DNA from: Prochlorococcus sp. scB245a_520K10
Lineage (GTDB): Bacteria > Cyanobacteriota > Cyanobacteriia > PCC-6307 > Cyanobiaceae
Assembly: GCA_000634515.1 (NCBI GenBank)
Contig: JFNU01000202.1
Location: forward strand, 338,404-402,403
Length of the DNA stretch: 64,000 bases
Direction: 5' to 3'
The notes below the pieces were generated by a model. That model ran no database searches. It saw only the letters and a list, made by a program, of their open reading frames with translations, and had not been told where the DNA came from. How positions within the stretch are numbered: position 1 is the stretch's first letter; the number at the start of each line of letters is the position of its first letter. Position numbers and translations under genes: made by a program. Of the stretch, positions 41,788 to 51,395 are shown piece by piece.

Positions 41788-42474
41788 CCTTTTTATGTAT
41801 AGGTGGTGAATGATCATTCCTTCCATGACTAAATTAGGAGCATTGATAATATTTTCTTTTTGAGTTTTTAGAGATTTTGCAAAGAATTCAGAGTCTCCTC
41901 CACAGATTATTAAAATATCTTTTGTGGGAATAAATAGATTATTAATAACTCCAGTAAGAGAGTTGATTACACCTTTTAAGATTGCTTCTTCTGTATTAAT
42001 TAAAAAATCTTTGATAGGAATTTCATATTTTTTGGGAATTTTGAGATTTTTTGTATTTTGTTCCATTGATTTTAATTGTGTTAGAAAACCTGGAATAAGT
42101 TGACCACCAAGAATAGAACCATTTGCATTTAATTTTGTTATTGATAATATTGTTCCAAAATCTGCAATTAGCAAATCTTTATTTAAAGGGTTTTCAATAA
42201 TTTTTAAAGCTGCAATACAAGCAAGAGCTCTATCAACTCCAAAATAATCAGGGAGATTTGATAATTGAATATCTTGAGTTTTTATTTCATTTTCTTCTTT
42301 CAGCAAAAAATTAGGTAATTTTCCTACAGAAGCCCAAATTAAATTATCAAGATCTATATTTTCGGGAACTTTTTGATCTTTTTGGGTATGGAAGAATTTA
42401 GATTGATTTTGAGAATATTTAGCCCAATGAAGCCTACTATTACCTACCAATAAAAAATTTATATCTGAGACCAT
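41779..42474 (-). CDS. coaX: Type III pantothenate kinase-like protein
   Basis: 231 aa; DINFLLVGNSRLHWAKY, PDYFGVDRALACIAA, LLIADFGTILSI, LIICGGDSEFF. Confidence 0.85.
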   Translation of the reverse strand: MVSDINFLLVGNSRLHWAKYSQNQSKFFHTQKDQKVPENIDLDNLIWASVGKLPNFLLKEENEIKTQDIQLSNLPDYFGVDRALACIAALKIIENPLNKDLLIADFGTILSITKLNANGSILGGQLIPGFLTQLKSMEQNTKNLKIPKKYEIPIKDFLINTEEAILKGVINSLTGVINNLFIPTKDILIICGGDSEFFAKSLKTQKENIINAPNLVMEGMIIHHLYIKRLL

Positions 42475-42489
42475 TATTTTATGATCAAT

Positions 42490-43212
42490 TTAACTATTAG
42501 TGTGTATTCCACATTCTTGTTTAATACCCCCAAATCTTGTATCTCTGCCTTGTGTTTCGATGCCATCTGGACTGCTTGAATGCCAATCACCTACAGTTGA
42601 ATAACCTTTAAGAAAAAGTGGGTGGTCAGGTAAATTATTCTCTTCCATATAATAAAAAATATCTTTATTTGTCCAATTTAATAAAGGTCTTAAAGAAAGT
42701 CTTTGACGAATTACGTCTAGGAATTTCATTTTGTTTCTATTTTCTGTTTGACTTGATCTAACACCGCTTGCCCAGCAGTAAATATTATATTTTTCTAGAC
42801 CATTTTCCAAAGGTTGTATCTTTCTTAATTCATGATACTTATCCAAATCAGTCTCTTTATTTGTTTCCCAAAGTTTTCCGTATTTAGCCTCCATTCTTGC
42901 TGGAGATAATTCACTTTGTAGAACTTCTACTTCTAAAGATAAAGCTTCAATAAGCTTTTCAGCGTAATGATATGTTTCTGGTGGTAGGTAACCTGTATCA
43001 ATCCAAAATATTTTGATTTTTTTTTGAAGAGATAATTTGCTGACCATATCTAAAAGGACGGATGACTGTATTCCAAAACTTGTTGTTATAGCAAATTGGT
43101 TATCAAATTTTTTATAACCCCATGTAAGCATTTCTTGAGGCTTCATATCTACTAGCTCTTTACTATATTTCCGTAAGTTAGGTTGAATATCTTTATGTAT
43201 GTTTTCAATCAT
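42490..43212 (-). CDS. cysH: Phosphoadenylyl-sulfate reductase
   Basis: 240 aa; TTSFGIQSSVLL, WIDTGYLPPETY, C-terminal KQECGIH. Confidence 0.95.
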   Translation of the reverse strand: MIENIHKDIQPNLRKYSKELVDMKPQEMLTWGYKKFDNQFAITTSFGIQSSVLLDMVSKLSLQKKIKIFWIDTGYLPPETYHYAEKLIEALSLEVEVLQSELSPARMEAKYGKLWETNKETDLDKYHELRKIQPLENGLEKYNIYCWASGVRSSQTENRNKMKFLDVIRQRLSLRPLLNWTNKDIFYYMEENNLPDHPLFLKGYSTVGDWHSSSPDGIETQGRDTRFGGIKQECGIHTNS

Positions 43213-43301
43213 TCTTCAATTTGGTTATGAGTTTAATTTTATTTCGCTCAATTTGAAAATTCTTCGTATAGTTTAATAATACATTTACGCATAACAATAT
43301 T

Positions 43302-44501
43302 TTGCTAATGAAATCAATACAAAAACCAATAGTAATAGTTGGAGCAGGTTTTGCAGGTATGACATTTGCGTTGAGTTTAAAGAATCTTAATCCTTCTTTA
43401 CCGATTCTTGTGGTTGATTCTGAATCAAACTTTATATTTAAACCTTTAATGTATGAAGTCTTAAGTAAAGAAATAAGAATGTGGGAAGCTACGCCAAAAT
43501 TTGCAAATATTTTTTCTGATGCTGGTATAACTTTTTTAAAAAATTGTTTAACCAAGATTTCCTTTAAAGAAAATATTCTTGAATTTAGTGATGAATTAAA
43601 ATTAAGTTATCAATATCTTGTAATCTGTACAGGATCTATTCCAAATAGTTTTTCAATAAAAGGTGTTGATGAAAATTGTTATTTTTTTAATGATTTTCAA
43701 GATCTGAAAAAATTAAAATCTTTTTTTATAAAATTACAAAAAACTTCTTTTCATAAAAAATTATTCATAGTCGGAGGTGGTCCCTCTGGTATCGAATTGG
43801 CATGCAAAATTAAAGATATATTTATAGATCAATTTGAAATTAATGTAATAGAAAAATCAAATGAAATTCTTAATAGAAATAAAATTTTTAATCGAGAACA
43901 AGCAGAGAAGGCATTAGAAAAAAGAAAAATCAACGTTCTTTTAAATTCTAGGGTTAAAGAAGTCTCAGAAACTAAAATTAGTATTGATGGCGAGGATGGA
44001 ATAACTTCTTTGGATAAAGATATTGTTATTTGGACTGCAGGAGTTAAACCTAATTTGTGTTATTTGGATACTGATGAAATTGCCAAAAAATTTGGAAGAA
44101 TTTTAGTTAATGATAAATTGCAACTTGAAAATAATGATAATTGTTTTGCTATTGGTGATATTTCAATTGTTGAAGGAATGGAAGATTTACCCATAACTGC
44201 TCAGGTTGCTATGCAGGAAGGAAATCATCTTGCTAAAAATTTAGAACTTTTAATTCAAGGAAAGGATCCTTTACCTTTTGCGTTTCAAGACAATGGCGAA
44301 ATGATTAGCTTAGGTATAGGCGAAGCTTCAATTTCTGGGCTTGGCATTACTTTATCTGGTAAATTGGCTTTTGAAGCAAGAAGACTTATATATGCTTCCA
44401 AGTTGCCTGATATTACGGAAAGCTTAAAATCTGCATCGTCATGGATATTCCAAAAAAAATCTATTTTTAAAAAGTTTCTTAAAAAAGATAATTCAAATTA
44501 A
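43302..44501 (+). CDS. Type II NAD(P)H dehydrogenase (NDH-2)
   Basis: 399 aa; IVIVGAGFAGMTFALSL, LFIVGGGPSGIELACKI, CFAIGDISI, PITAQVAMQEG. Confidence 0.9.
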   Translation: MLMKSIQKPIVIVGAGFAGMTFALSLKNLNPSLPILVVDSESNFIFKPLMYEVLSKEIRMWEATPKFANIFSDAGITFLKNCLTKISFKENILEFSDELKLSYQYLVICTGSIPNSFSIKGVDENCYFFNDFQDLKKLKSFFIKLQKTSFHKKLFIVGGGPSGIELACKIKDIFIDQFEINVIEKSNEILNRNKIFNREQAEKALEKRKINVLLNSRVKEVSETKISIDGEDGITSLDKDIVIWTAGVKPNLCYLDTDEIAKKFGRILVNDKLQLENNDNCFAIGDISIVEGMEDLPITAQVAMQEGNHLAKNLELLIQGKDPLPFAFQDNGEMISLGIGEASISGLGITLSGKLAFEARRLIYASKLPDITESLKSASSWIFQKKSIFKKFLKKDNSN

Positions 44502-44550
44502 ACTTTTTTGAAATATTGTTTTTGGGTATATTGAGTTAAATAAGTTTTAT

Positions 44551-46362
44551 ATGAATTTAATTGCAGAAGTTAGTAATAATTTTCATGCGTTTATAACGGT
44601 AGTTGTTTTAATAATGTCAATAATTTTGTTTATCAAAAATACTATTGCACCAGAATTGACTGGTTTGTTGTGTGTTGGAATATTTATAGCTACAGGGGTT
44701 CTTTCTCCTGAAAAAGCTTTAGCTGGATTTGGGAGCCCATCCTTAATTACCCTTATGGGTTTATTTGCAGTTTCCTCTGCATTATTTAAAAGTGGTGCCT
44801 TAGACAGAGTAAGAGAATTGATTTCTTCTGAAAGTATTAGAACTCCAAGAAAATTAATTTCTTTAATAACTTTTTTGATTGCTCCAATATCTGGAATTGT
44901 ACCTAATACTCCAGTAGTAGCATCTTTGTTACCTTTAATTGAAGGTTGGTGTGAGCGGAGAAATATATCACCATCAAAAGTTTTATTACCTCTTTCTTTT
45001 GCTACTTTACTAGGTGGAACTCTGACATTATTAGGTAGCTCAGTCAATCTTCTTGTAAGTGATATTAGTCAACAATTAGGTTATGGAGCTTTGGAATTAT
45101 TTAGTTTGACGTCAATTGGAATTCCTGTGTGGCTTATAGGCACAACCTATATGATTCTGGTTTCTGACATGCTTTTGCCAGATAGAGGGAGAGATAAGGA
45201 GTTTATTAAAAATGGGGATATGAATATTTACTTTACTGAAGTCACTATTCCTTCTACTTCAGAATTAGTTGGACAATCTGTCAGAAATAGTAGATTGCAA
45301 AGACGATTTGACGTTGATGTTCTGGAATTGCAACGAAATGGGAAAGTTATTCTTCCTCCTTTGGCTGATAGAAAGATTGAACCAGATGATAGATTAATAA
45401 TTCGTGTAACGAGGGCAGACTTATTTAGACTGCAGCAAGAACACACCATTCTGTTAGGAGAAAATAAAACATCTTTCGACGGAGCTAATGTTTTCTCAGA
45501 TGATGAAGGTACAAAAACTTTTGAAGCCTTGTTGCCAGCAGGCTCAACCCTTGCTGGAGCAAGTTTGAGAGAATTAAGATTTAGGCAGCGCCACAATGCA
45601 ACAGTTTTGGCACTCAGAAGAGGTCAGCAAACTGTTCAGGAAAGATTAGGTCAAGCTGTTTTAAGGGCCGGGGATGTTTTATTATTACAAGCGCCGTTAG
45701 ATTCAATAAGAGGTTTGCAAGCCAGTAATGATTTGCTTATTCTAGATCAATTTGAAGATGATTTACCTTTTTTGATAAAAAAACCTATATCTATTGCAAT
45801 TGCTATAGGAATGGTGGTTTTGCCTTCGGTTACTAATATTCCATTAGTAGGATCAGTTCTTTTAGCAGTTATTGCGATGGTCGCTTTTGGATGTTTGCGA
45901 CCTGCAGAAATACAAAAATCAATTAGGTTAGACGTTATTTTATTGCTTGGTTCATTATCTAGTTTTAGTGTAGCTATGCAAGTGACAGGATTAGCAGATT
46001 TAATAGCAGTTAATCTCAATTTTGCTCTTAATGGAATGCCTCTTTATTTTGCACTTGTCTTAATTTTTGTATCGACTCTTATCCTTACTCAATTTATTAG
46101 TAATGCTGCTTCTGTTGCTTTGATTTTGCCTGTCGCGATTGAATTTTCAAATGTTTTAGGGATTTCTCCTAATGCTTTAATAATGCTTGTTTTATTCGGA
46201 GCAAGTCAGTCTTTCTTGACTCCAATGGGTTATCAAACAAATTTAATGGTTTTCGGCCCTGGAAGATATAGATTTTTTGATATTGCAAAATACGGAGCTG
46301 GATTAACACTTATAATGTCATTTACAGTGCCAGCATTGATAATTTTAAATTTTTATAAATAA
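44551..46362 (+). CDS. SLC13/DASS-family anion symporter with two internal RCK_C (TrkA-C)-like domains
   Basis: 603 aa; TM blocks around FLIAPISGIVPNTPVVASLLPLI and ASQSFLTPMGYQTNLMVFGPGRYRF; central VTIPSTSELVGQSVRNSRLQRRFDVDVLELQRNG and LLPAGSTLAGASLRELRFRQRHNATVLALRRGQ. Confidence 0.92.
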   Translation: MNLIAEVSNNFHAFITVVVLIMSIILFIKNTIAPELTGLLCVGIFIATGVLSPEKALAGFGSPSLITLMGLFAVSSALFKSGALDRVRELISSESIRTPRKLISLITFLIAPISGIVPNTPVVASLLPLIEGWCERRNISPSKVLLPLSFATLLGGTLTLLGSSVNLLVSDISQQLGYGALELFSLTSIGIPVWLIGTTYMILVSDMLLPDRGRDKEFIKNGDMNIYFTEVTIPSTSELVGQSVRNSRLQRRFDVDVLELQRNGKVILPPLADRKIEPDDRLIIRVTRADLFRLQQEHTILLGENKTSFDGANVFSDDEGTKTFEALLPAGSTLAGASLRELRFRQRHNATVLALRRGQQTVQERLGQAVLRAGDVLLLQAPLDSIRGLQASNDLLILDQFEDDLPFLIKKPISIAIAIGMVVLPSVTNIPLVGSVLLAVIAMVAFGCLRPAEIQKSIRLDVILLLGSLSSFSVAMQVTGLADLIAVNLNFALNGMPLYFALVLIFVSTLILTQFISNAASVALILPVAIEFSNVLGISPNALIMLVLFGASQSFLTPMGYQTNLMVFGPGRYRFFDIAKYGAGLTLIMSFTVPALIILNFYK

Positions 46363-46363
46363 A

Positions 46364-47767
46364 GTGAAATTTAAGAGCAATTTATACAGGTTAAAAGATA
46401 TTTACAGAAAATTATCTGTACCTCAATTTACCATTGTCACAGGATTATTCATTATTTTTTTTGGGACTTTAATTTTAAGTTCTCCTTTATGTTCATCTTC
46501 AAAGGTGGGTTTATGGGAAGCATTTTTTACATCTACTTCTGCTATAACCGTTACTGGCCTAACCATAATTGATATTGGTGTCGATTTAAATTTCTTTGGC
46601 CAAGTTTTTCTGGCTTTTATGCTTTTATCTGGTGGTTTAGGATTAATGGCTATCACGACATTTTTACAAGGTTTCGTTGTAAAAGGGACAAAGCTTAGAA
46701 CAAGATTAGATAAAGGAAAAACTTTAGATGAATTTGGAGTTGGAGGAATTGGCAGAACTTTTCAAAGCATTGCTATTACTGCAACTTGTATCATTTCTTT
46801 TGGCGCAATAGTTTTATATTCATTTGGATTTGTAGATATTCAAAATAATTGGGAAAGACTTTGGACTTCTATTTTTCACAGCATATCTGCATATAACAAT
46901 GCAGGTTTTTCTTTATGGTCTAATAGTCTTCAAGACTATAGAACAAATTTTCTGGTTAATAGTGTCTTTGTTTTTCTAATTGTTATGGGTGGACTGGGAT
47001 GGCGGGTAATTGACGATATTTGGAGTAATAAAAAAAATCTTTCTTATAGTAAATTGAGCCTTCATTCCAGACTAGTTATTAGAACAAGTATGTCTTTAAT
47101 ATTATTCGGATCATTAGGATTCTTTATCATTGAATCATTGCTAAATAGTCAATTTTTCAATGATTTAAATTTGTTTGAAAAGTTAATATCGTCAATCTTT
47201 GAAACAGTAAGTGCAAGAACTGCAGGTTTTACAAATTATCCAATCTCATTGAACTCTATCTCAGATACAGGTCTTTTATTATTAATGACACTGATGTTTA
47301 TTGGAGCGAGTACTGGAGGAACAGGTGGAGGCATAAAAACAACTACATTTATTGCTTTGATGGCCGCAACTAGATCAACTTTAAGAGGTCAAAAAGATGT
47401 AATTATTAGTAATAGATTAATTTCAGATAAAGTCATTTTAAAGGCAGTAGGAATTACTGTAGGCTCTTTACTTTTTGTTCTTTTAATGGCAATGCTGTTA
47501 AGTACAACTAATACATTTGTTAAAAAAGAATCTTTTACATTCTTGGAAATTCTGTTCACTTGCATATCTGCATTTGCAACAGTTGGTTTTGATATTGGTT
47601 TAACTGCAAAATTAAATCATTTTGGCCAATTTATTCTTATTGTTGGAATGTTTGTGGGTAGGCTTGGTATCCTTTTGCTATTAAGTGCACTTTGGCAGGC
47701 TCTTTATAAGAGTAGAATAGATAGACAAAAGAGAATTGGCTATCCTAGGGCTGATCTTTATGTTTAG
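46364..47767 (+). CDS. TrkH/KtrB-family cation transporter subunit
   Basis: 467 aa; FTSTSAITVTGLTIID, SAYNNAGFSLW, ETVSARTAGFTNYPI, IGASTGGTGGGIKTTTF. GTG start. Confidence 0.93.
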   Translation: MKFKSNLYRLKDIYRKLSVPQFTIVTGLFIIFFGTLILSSPLCSSSKVGLWEAFFTSTSAITVTGLTIIDIGVDLNFFGQVFLAFMLLSGGLGLMAITTFLQGFVVKGTKLRTRLDKGKTLDEFGVGGIGRTFQSIAITATCIISFGAIVLYSFGFVDIQNNWERLWTSIFHSISAYNNAGFSLWSNSLQDYRTNFLVNSVFVFLIVMGGLGWRVIDDIWSNKKNLSYSKLSLHSRLVIRTSMSLILFGSLGFFIIESLLNSQFFNDLNLFEKLISSIFETVSARTAGFTNYPISLNSISDTGLLLLMTLMFIGASTGGTGGGIKTTTFIALMAATRSTLRGQKDVIISNRLISDKVILKAVGITVGSLLFVLLMAMLLSTTNTFVKKESFTFLEILFTCISAFATVGFDIGLTAKLNHFGQFILIVGMFVGRLGILLLLSALWQALYKSRIDRQKRIGYPRADLYV

Positions 47768-47785
47768 GCTTGACTGAGTTTTATT

Positions 47786-48490
47786 ATGGCTGATTGGTGG
47801 CAGTGGTCTCAAAAGAGGGAAAAAGAAGCCCTAACTTTTGCAGTTGTCGGCGTTGGAAGATTTGGAACCGCTGTTTGTAGAGAACTTATAAGTAATGGTG
47901 CAGATGTTTTGGCTGCAGATTATTCGGAAAAAGCTATTGATGATTTGAGACAATTGGAACCTTCGATAGAAGCACGAGTTGTAGATTGTACTGATGAAGA
48001 GTCTATGAAGGAATCTGGAATACTTGAAATGAATACTGTTGTTGTAGGAATAAGTGAACCCATTGAAGCAAGTATAACTACTACACTTATTGCTAAGGAT
48101 AGTGAGGGTAGCAAAGTCAAAAGAGTGATAGCTAGAGCTACGAGTGATTTGCACGAAAAGATGTTAAAAAGGGTAGGTGCAGATAAAGTTGTCTTCCCTT
48201 CCAGAATGCAAGGAGAAAGATTAGGTTTAGAACTAGTTAGACCCAATCTAATCGAAAGATTGGAATTAGATAACCAAACTGGTATAGATGAAATAACTGT
48301 TCCAGAAGAATTTATTGGAAGATCTTTAAGAGATTTAAATTTGAGAAAAAATTATTTAGTAAACGTTTTAGCAGCGGGACCTGCTGAAGAGTTAACAGTT
48401 AATCCTCCTGCAAAATATATTTTGGAAAGAGGAAATATTTTGGTAGTCATGGGAAAAACCGCAGATTTACAGAAATTACCTCAAAATTAA
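47786..48490 (+). CDS. TrkA/KtrA-family potassium channel regulatory subunit
   Basis: 234 aa; RCK_N AVVGVGRFGTAVCRELISNGADVLAADYSEKAIDDLRQ, RCK_C EITVPEEFIGRSLRDLNLRKNYLVNVLA. Confidence 0.95.
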   Translation: MADWWQWSQKREKEALTFAVVGVGRFGTAVCRELISNGADVLAADYSEKAIDDLRQLEPSIEARVVDCTDEESMKESGILEMNTVVVGISEPIEASITTTLIAKDSEGSKVKRVIARATSDLHEKMLKRVGADKVVFPSRMQGERLGLELVRPNLIERLELDNQTGIDEITVPEEFIGRSLRDLNLRKNYLVNVLAAGPAEELTVNPPAKYILERGNILVVMGKTADLQKLPQN

Positions 48491-48799
48491 TTATCTTAAA
48501 TCAGATTTTCTATAGTATCTAATCCTTTGAGGAGCTTTTTTTAATCTTTTGATGCTTTGTTTTTCAAGTTCATCTCTAAATTCATCTGTATTTAAATTAT
48601 TTTTTGCGACAAGAAAGTTTCCTTCCTTCTCAAAATACTTTTTTATACCCTCTTGTATTAAGACTTTTGCCATATTACTTACTGTCCGAGATTCATTGTT
48701 AGCTAAATTAGTCAGTTGCTCACAAATTAATTCTGGAAGAACTACTTGAATTCTAGGTGATTTAGGCTTCCCATTTGTTGAATTTTGACGGGTAGCCAT
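48491..48799 (-). CDS. Ribbon-helix-helix (CopG/Arc-like) DNA-binding protein
   Basis: 102 aa; SPRIQVVLPELICEQLTNLANNESRTVSNMAKVLIQEGIKKYF. Confidence 0.8.
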   Translation of the reverse strand: MATRQNSTNGKPKSPRIQVVLPELICEQLTNLANNESRTVSNMAKVLIQEGIKKYFEKEGNFLVAKNNLNTDEFRDELEKQSIKRLKKAPQRIRYYRKSDLR

Positions 48800-48829
48800 G
48801 AGGCAAAGTGGATAACTGTTACTTATTAG

Positions 48830-48866
48830 TATACACAGTTAGTCAAGGATACTATCTTTGTGTATA
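48830..48866. promoter_or_regulatory. Candidate operator: 8-bp perfect inverted repeat between divergent RHH regulator and hypothetical gene
   Basis: TATACACA (48830-48837) and TGTGTATA (48859-48866), separated by 21 bp. Confidence 0.4.
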
Positions 48867-48917
48867 TTATTAGTAAAGGAAATTTTGTCCGTATCAATTA
48901 ATTGTTTGTATTGCCCC

Positions 48918-49256
48918 ATGAAAAATTCAAGAAAACTTGATTCACCTAATAGGTCGATAATTGATAAAAAGAAAAAAAGATTAGTTAATTCTGATTCTCA
49001 CGATAATGAAAATAGTGATGTGTTGGTATCAGCTGTAATTAGTCCATATTTGCTAACTCATCTTCACCATATTCTTCAACAGTCTGAATATTATGCTCAA
49101 AAAGATGGTAGAAACTCTCATGCAGCTAATTTTGCGAAACTAAGAAAGGTATTATGTTTAGATGCAAGAAGTATGGCAGATGCATCAGCAAAAGAAATAA
49201 AAGATACGGATAATGATTTATCTATTAATAAATATAATGAACAAAATGTAGCTTGA
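48918..49256 (+). CDS. Conserved hypothetical protein
   Basis: From ATG 48918 (MKNSRKLDSPNRS...) rather than the TTG at 48858 inside the upstream region; ISPYLLTHLHHILQQSEYYAQKDGRNSHAANFAKLRKVL. Confidence 0.7.
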   Translation: MKNSRKLDSPNRSIIDKKKKRLVNSDSHDNENSDVLVSAVISPYLLTHLHHILQQSEYYAQKDGRNSHAANFAKLRKVLCLDARSMADASAKEIKDTDNDLSINKYNEQNVA

Positions 49257-49290
49257 AGTAATAGTCTATTAATAAATAGATTTTAAAAAC

Positions 49291-49521
49291 ATGTCTAGTA
49301 ATGCTGAAAAGCTCTATAAGTTAATAGCAAACGATTCCAAAAAGAAACAAAGTTTATTTATGACAGCTTTGACTAATCCCAAAAAAGCCCTAGATAAAAT
49401 TTGTGATATCGGAAACGAGTTAAATATTTCTGTCACGAAAGAGGAGGTTATTGAATATTTGGGGACTATTGAGGACGAGGCAACTAAAATGTGGTTAGTT
49501 AAGGCTCGAGGAGGTCTTTAG
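49291..49521 (+). CDS. Small protein, weakly Nif11-like, ending in ...KARGGL
   Basis: 76 aa ATG ORF: MSSNAEKLYKLIANDSKKKQSLFMTALTNPKKALDKICDIGNELNISVTKEEVIEYLGTIEDEATKMWLVKARGGL. Confidence 0.65.
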   Translation: MSSNAEKLYKLIANDSKKKQSLFMTALTNPKKALDKICDIGNELNISVTKEEVIEYLGTIEDEATKMWLVKARGGL

Positions 49522-49675
49522 TATAAGGTTTAGAGTAATTATTGTTTTGATTCGTCGTAGGTTTTATTCTTTTGTTGTAGCCACCTCCACCAGCTAGAGT
49601 CCAAAAAAACCAATAACTTGGAATTGCAAGAGCTGCAGCTATGAAAATTACTACAATTTGTTCTATTCTTTTCAT
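49499..49675 (-). CDS. Small single-TM protein (58 aa)
   Basis: MKRIEQIVVIFIAAALAIPSYWFFWTLAGGGGYNKRIKPTTNQNNNYSKPYTKDLLEP*; convergent overlap with 49291..49521; below track cutoff. Confidence 0.6.
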   Translation of the reverse strand: MKRIEQIVVIFIAAALAIPSYWFFWTLAGGGGYNKRIKPTTNQNNNYSKPYTKDLLEP

Positions 49676-49746
49676 AACCCAATTTTATTCCACAAAATAT
49701 TTTTTAGTAAATAAGCTCAGATTTTGTAAATTCTATTTTTAAAACA

Positions 49747-51357
49747 GTGATTAGATTTGAAGGTGTAAGCAAAATTTATTCTACAGATGTTGTTTTAAAA
49801 AATATTAATTGGGAGATTAAGAAAGGAGAAAAAATTGGCTTAGTTGGTTCCAATGGTGCAGGAAAATCAACCCAATTCAAGATCTTAATTGGTGAGGAAG
49901 ATCAAACAAGTGGCACGATTATCAAAGAGGGAAATCCTAAAATTTCCCATTTAAAACAGGAGTTTGATTGTAATTTAAATTATTCAGTGAGAGAGGAATT
50001 AGAAAGTTCTTTCAAAGATATAAAAATAGTTGCTCTTAAACTTTTGGAAATTGAAAAAAAATTAAAATCATTAGATACAAAAAAACATATTGAGGAACTT
50101 GAAACATCAGTAAATCAACTCGCAAAATATCAAGCAAAATTTGAATCATTAGGTGGCTATAAAATGCAATCTGATGTAGAAAAAATATTGCCCCAACTAG
50201 GTTTCTCTATCGAAGATGCTGATAAATTAGTTGGAAATTTTTCAGGAGGCTGGCAGATGAAAATTGCACTTGGAAAAATAATCTTACAAAAACCTGATTT
50301 ACTTTTACTTGATGAACCAACCAATCATTTAGATTTAGATACTATTTTCTGGTTGGAAGAATATCTATCATCTCTTAAGATTGCAATTATTATAATAAGT
50401 CATGATAGATATTTTTTAGACAAATTATGCAAGAAAATAATTTTTGTAGATAGAGGAATATCTGAAATTTATAATGGTAACTATTCTTTTTTTGTGGAGC
50501 AGAAATCTTTAAATGAAGAATCACAAAATAAAGCATTTCAATTACAACAAAAAGAAATTCAGATCCAAAAGAAGTACATAGATAGATTTAGAGCTAGTGC
50601 AACTAGAAGTTCTCAAGCCAAGAGTCGAGAAAAACAATTAAAAAAGATTCCTAAAATTGAGGCTCCTAAAGCAAAATCAAAAAGTCCAGCTTTTAATTTT
50701 CCGGATTGTCCTCGCTCAGGAAAATTAGTTCTAAATATCAAAAATTTGTCTCATAGTTATGAGGATAGAATCCTTTTTTTAGATGTCAATTTAAAGATTT
50801 CTTCGGGCGAAAAAATAGCAGTACTAGGACCTAATGGCTGCGGTAAATCTACATTGCTTAAAATTATTATGAAAAAAATATCCCCTGAAATTGGAGAAAT
50901 TAATCTTGGCAAACATAATATAATTACAAGTTATTACGAACAAAATCAGGCTGAAGCACTTTCACCAGAGGAGAGGGTTATCGATTTAATATTTTATGAA
51001 TCTCCGGAGTGGTCACAAAAAAAGGTAAGAACATTTTTAGGAGGTTTTGGCTTTCAAAATGAAACTGTTTTTAAGTATGTTAAACAACTCAGTGGTGGAG
51101 AAAAGGCAAGATTAGCATTGGCTCTCATGATTATGAATCCTAGTAATTTTCTGCTACTGGATGAACCAACTAATCATTTGGATCTTCAATCTAAAGAAAA
51201 CTTAGAATTAGCAATTAAAAATTATAAAGGTTCATTATTAATAGTTTCTCATGATCGATATTTTATCTCCAAGGTTGCAAATAGAATTGTCGAAATTAAA
51301 GATTCCAAGTTATTTTCATATGATGGAAATTACGAATATTTTTTAGAAAAAAAATAA
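49747..51357 (+). CDS. ABC-F family ATP-binding protein
   Basis: 536 aa; duplicated Walker A (GLVGSNGAGKST, AVLGPNGCGKST), two ABC signatures (NFSGGWQMKIALG, QLSGGEKARLALA), two LLLDEPTNHLDL, no TM. Confidence 0.95.
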   Translation: MIRFEGVSKIYSTDVVLKNINWEIKKGEKIGLVGSNGAGKSTQFKILIGEEDQTSGTIIKEGNPKISHLKQEFDCNLNYSVREELESSFKDIKIVALKLLEIEKKLKSLDTKKHIEELETSVNQLAKYQAKFESLGGYKMQSDVEKILPQLGFSIEDADKLVGNFSGGWQMKIALGKIILQKPDLLLLDEPTNHLDLDTIFWLEEYLSSLKIAIIIISHDRYFLDKLCKKIIFVDRGISEIYNGNYSFFVEQKSLNEESQNKAFQLQQKEIQIQKKYIDRFRASATRSSQAKSREKQLKKIPKIEAPKAKSKSPAFNFPDCPRSGKLVLNIKNLSHSYEDRILFLDVNLKISSGEKIAVLGPNGCGKSTLLKIIMKKISPEIGEINLGKHNIITSYYEQNQAEALSPEERVIDLIFYESPEWSQKKVRTFLGGFGFQNETVFKYVKQLSGGEKARLALALMIMNPSNFLLLDEPTNHLDLQSKENLELAIKNYKGSLLIVSHDRYFISKVANRIVEIKDSKLFSYDGNYEYFLEKK

Positions 51358-51395
51358 AAAAAGTACAAAAACTTTGTAATCAACAAATAAATCTT

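Noticed and set aside
43205-43555. 116-aa minus ORF spanning the cysH start and NDH-2 N-terminus
   Set aside because: Antisense to the conserved NDH-2 N-terminus; does not resemble a protein family.
44583-45047. 154-aa antisense ORF opposite the SLC13 gene
   Set aside because: Shadow ORF of a clearly coding gene; no recognisable motifs and implausible composition.
45228-46019. Antisense ORFs of 122 and 90 aa opposite the SLC13 gene
   Set aside because: Same reason: opposite-strand shadow of conserved coding sequence.
47831-48246. Antisense ORFs (107 and 108 aa) opposite KtrA
   Set aside because: Two overlapping frames on the antisense strand of a conserved RCK gene; no family signature.
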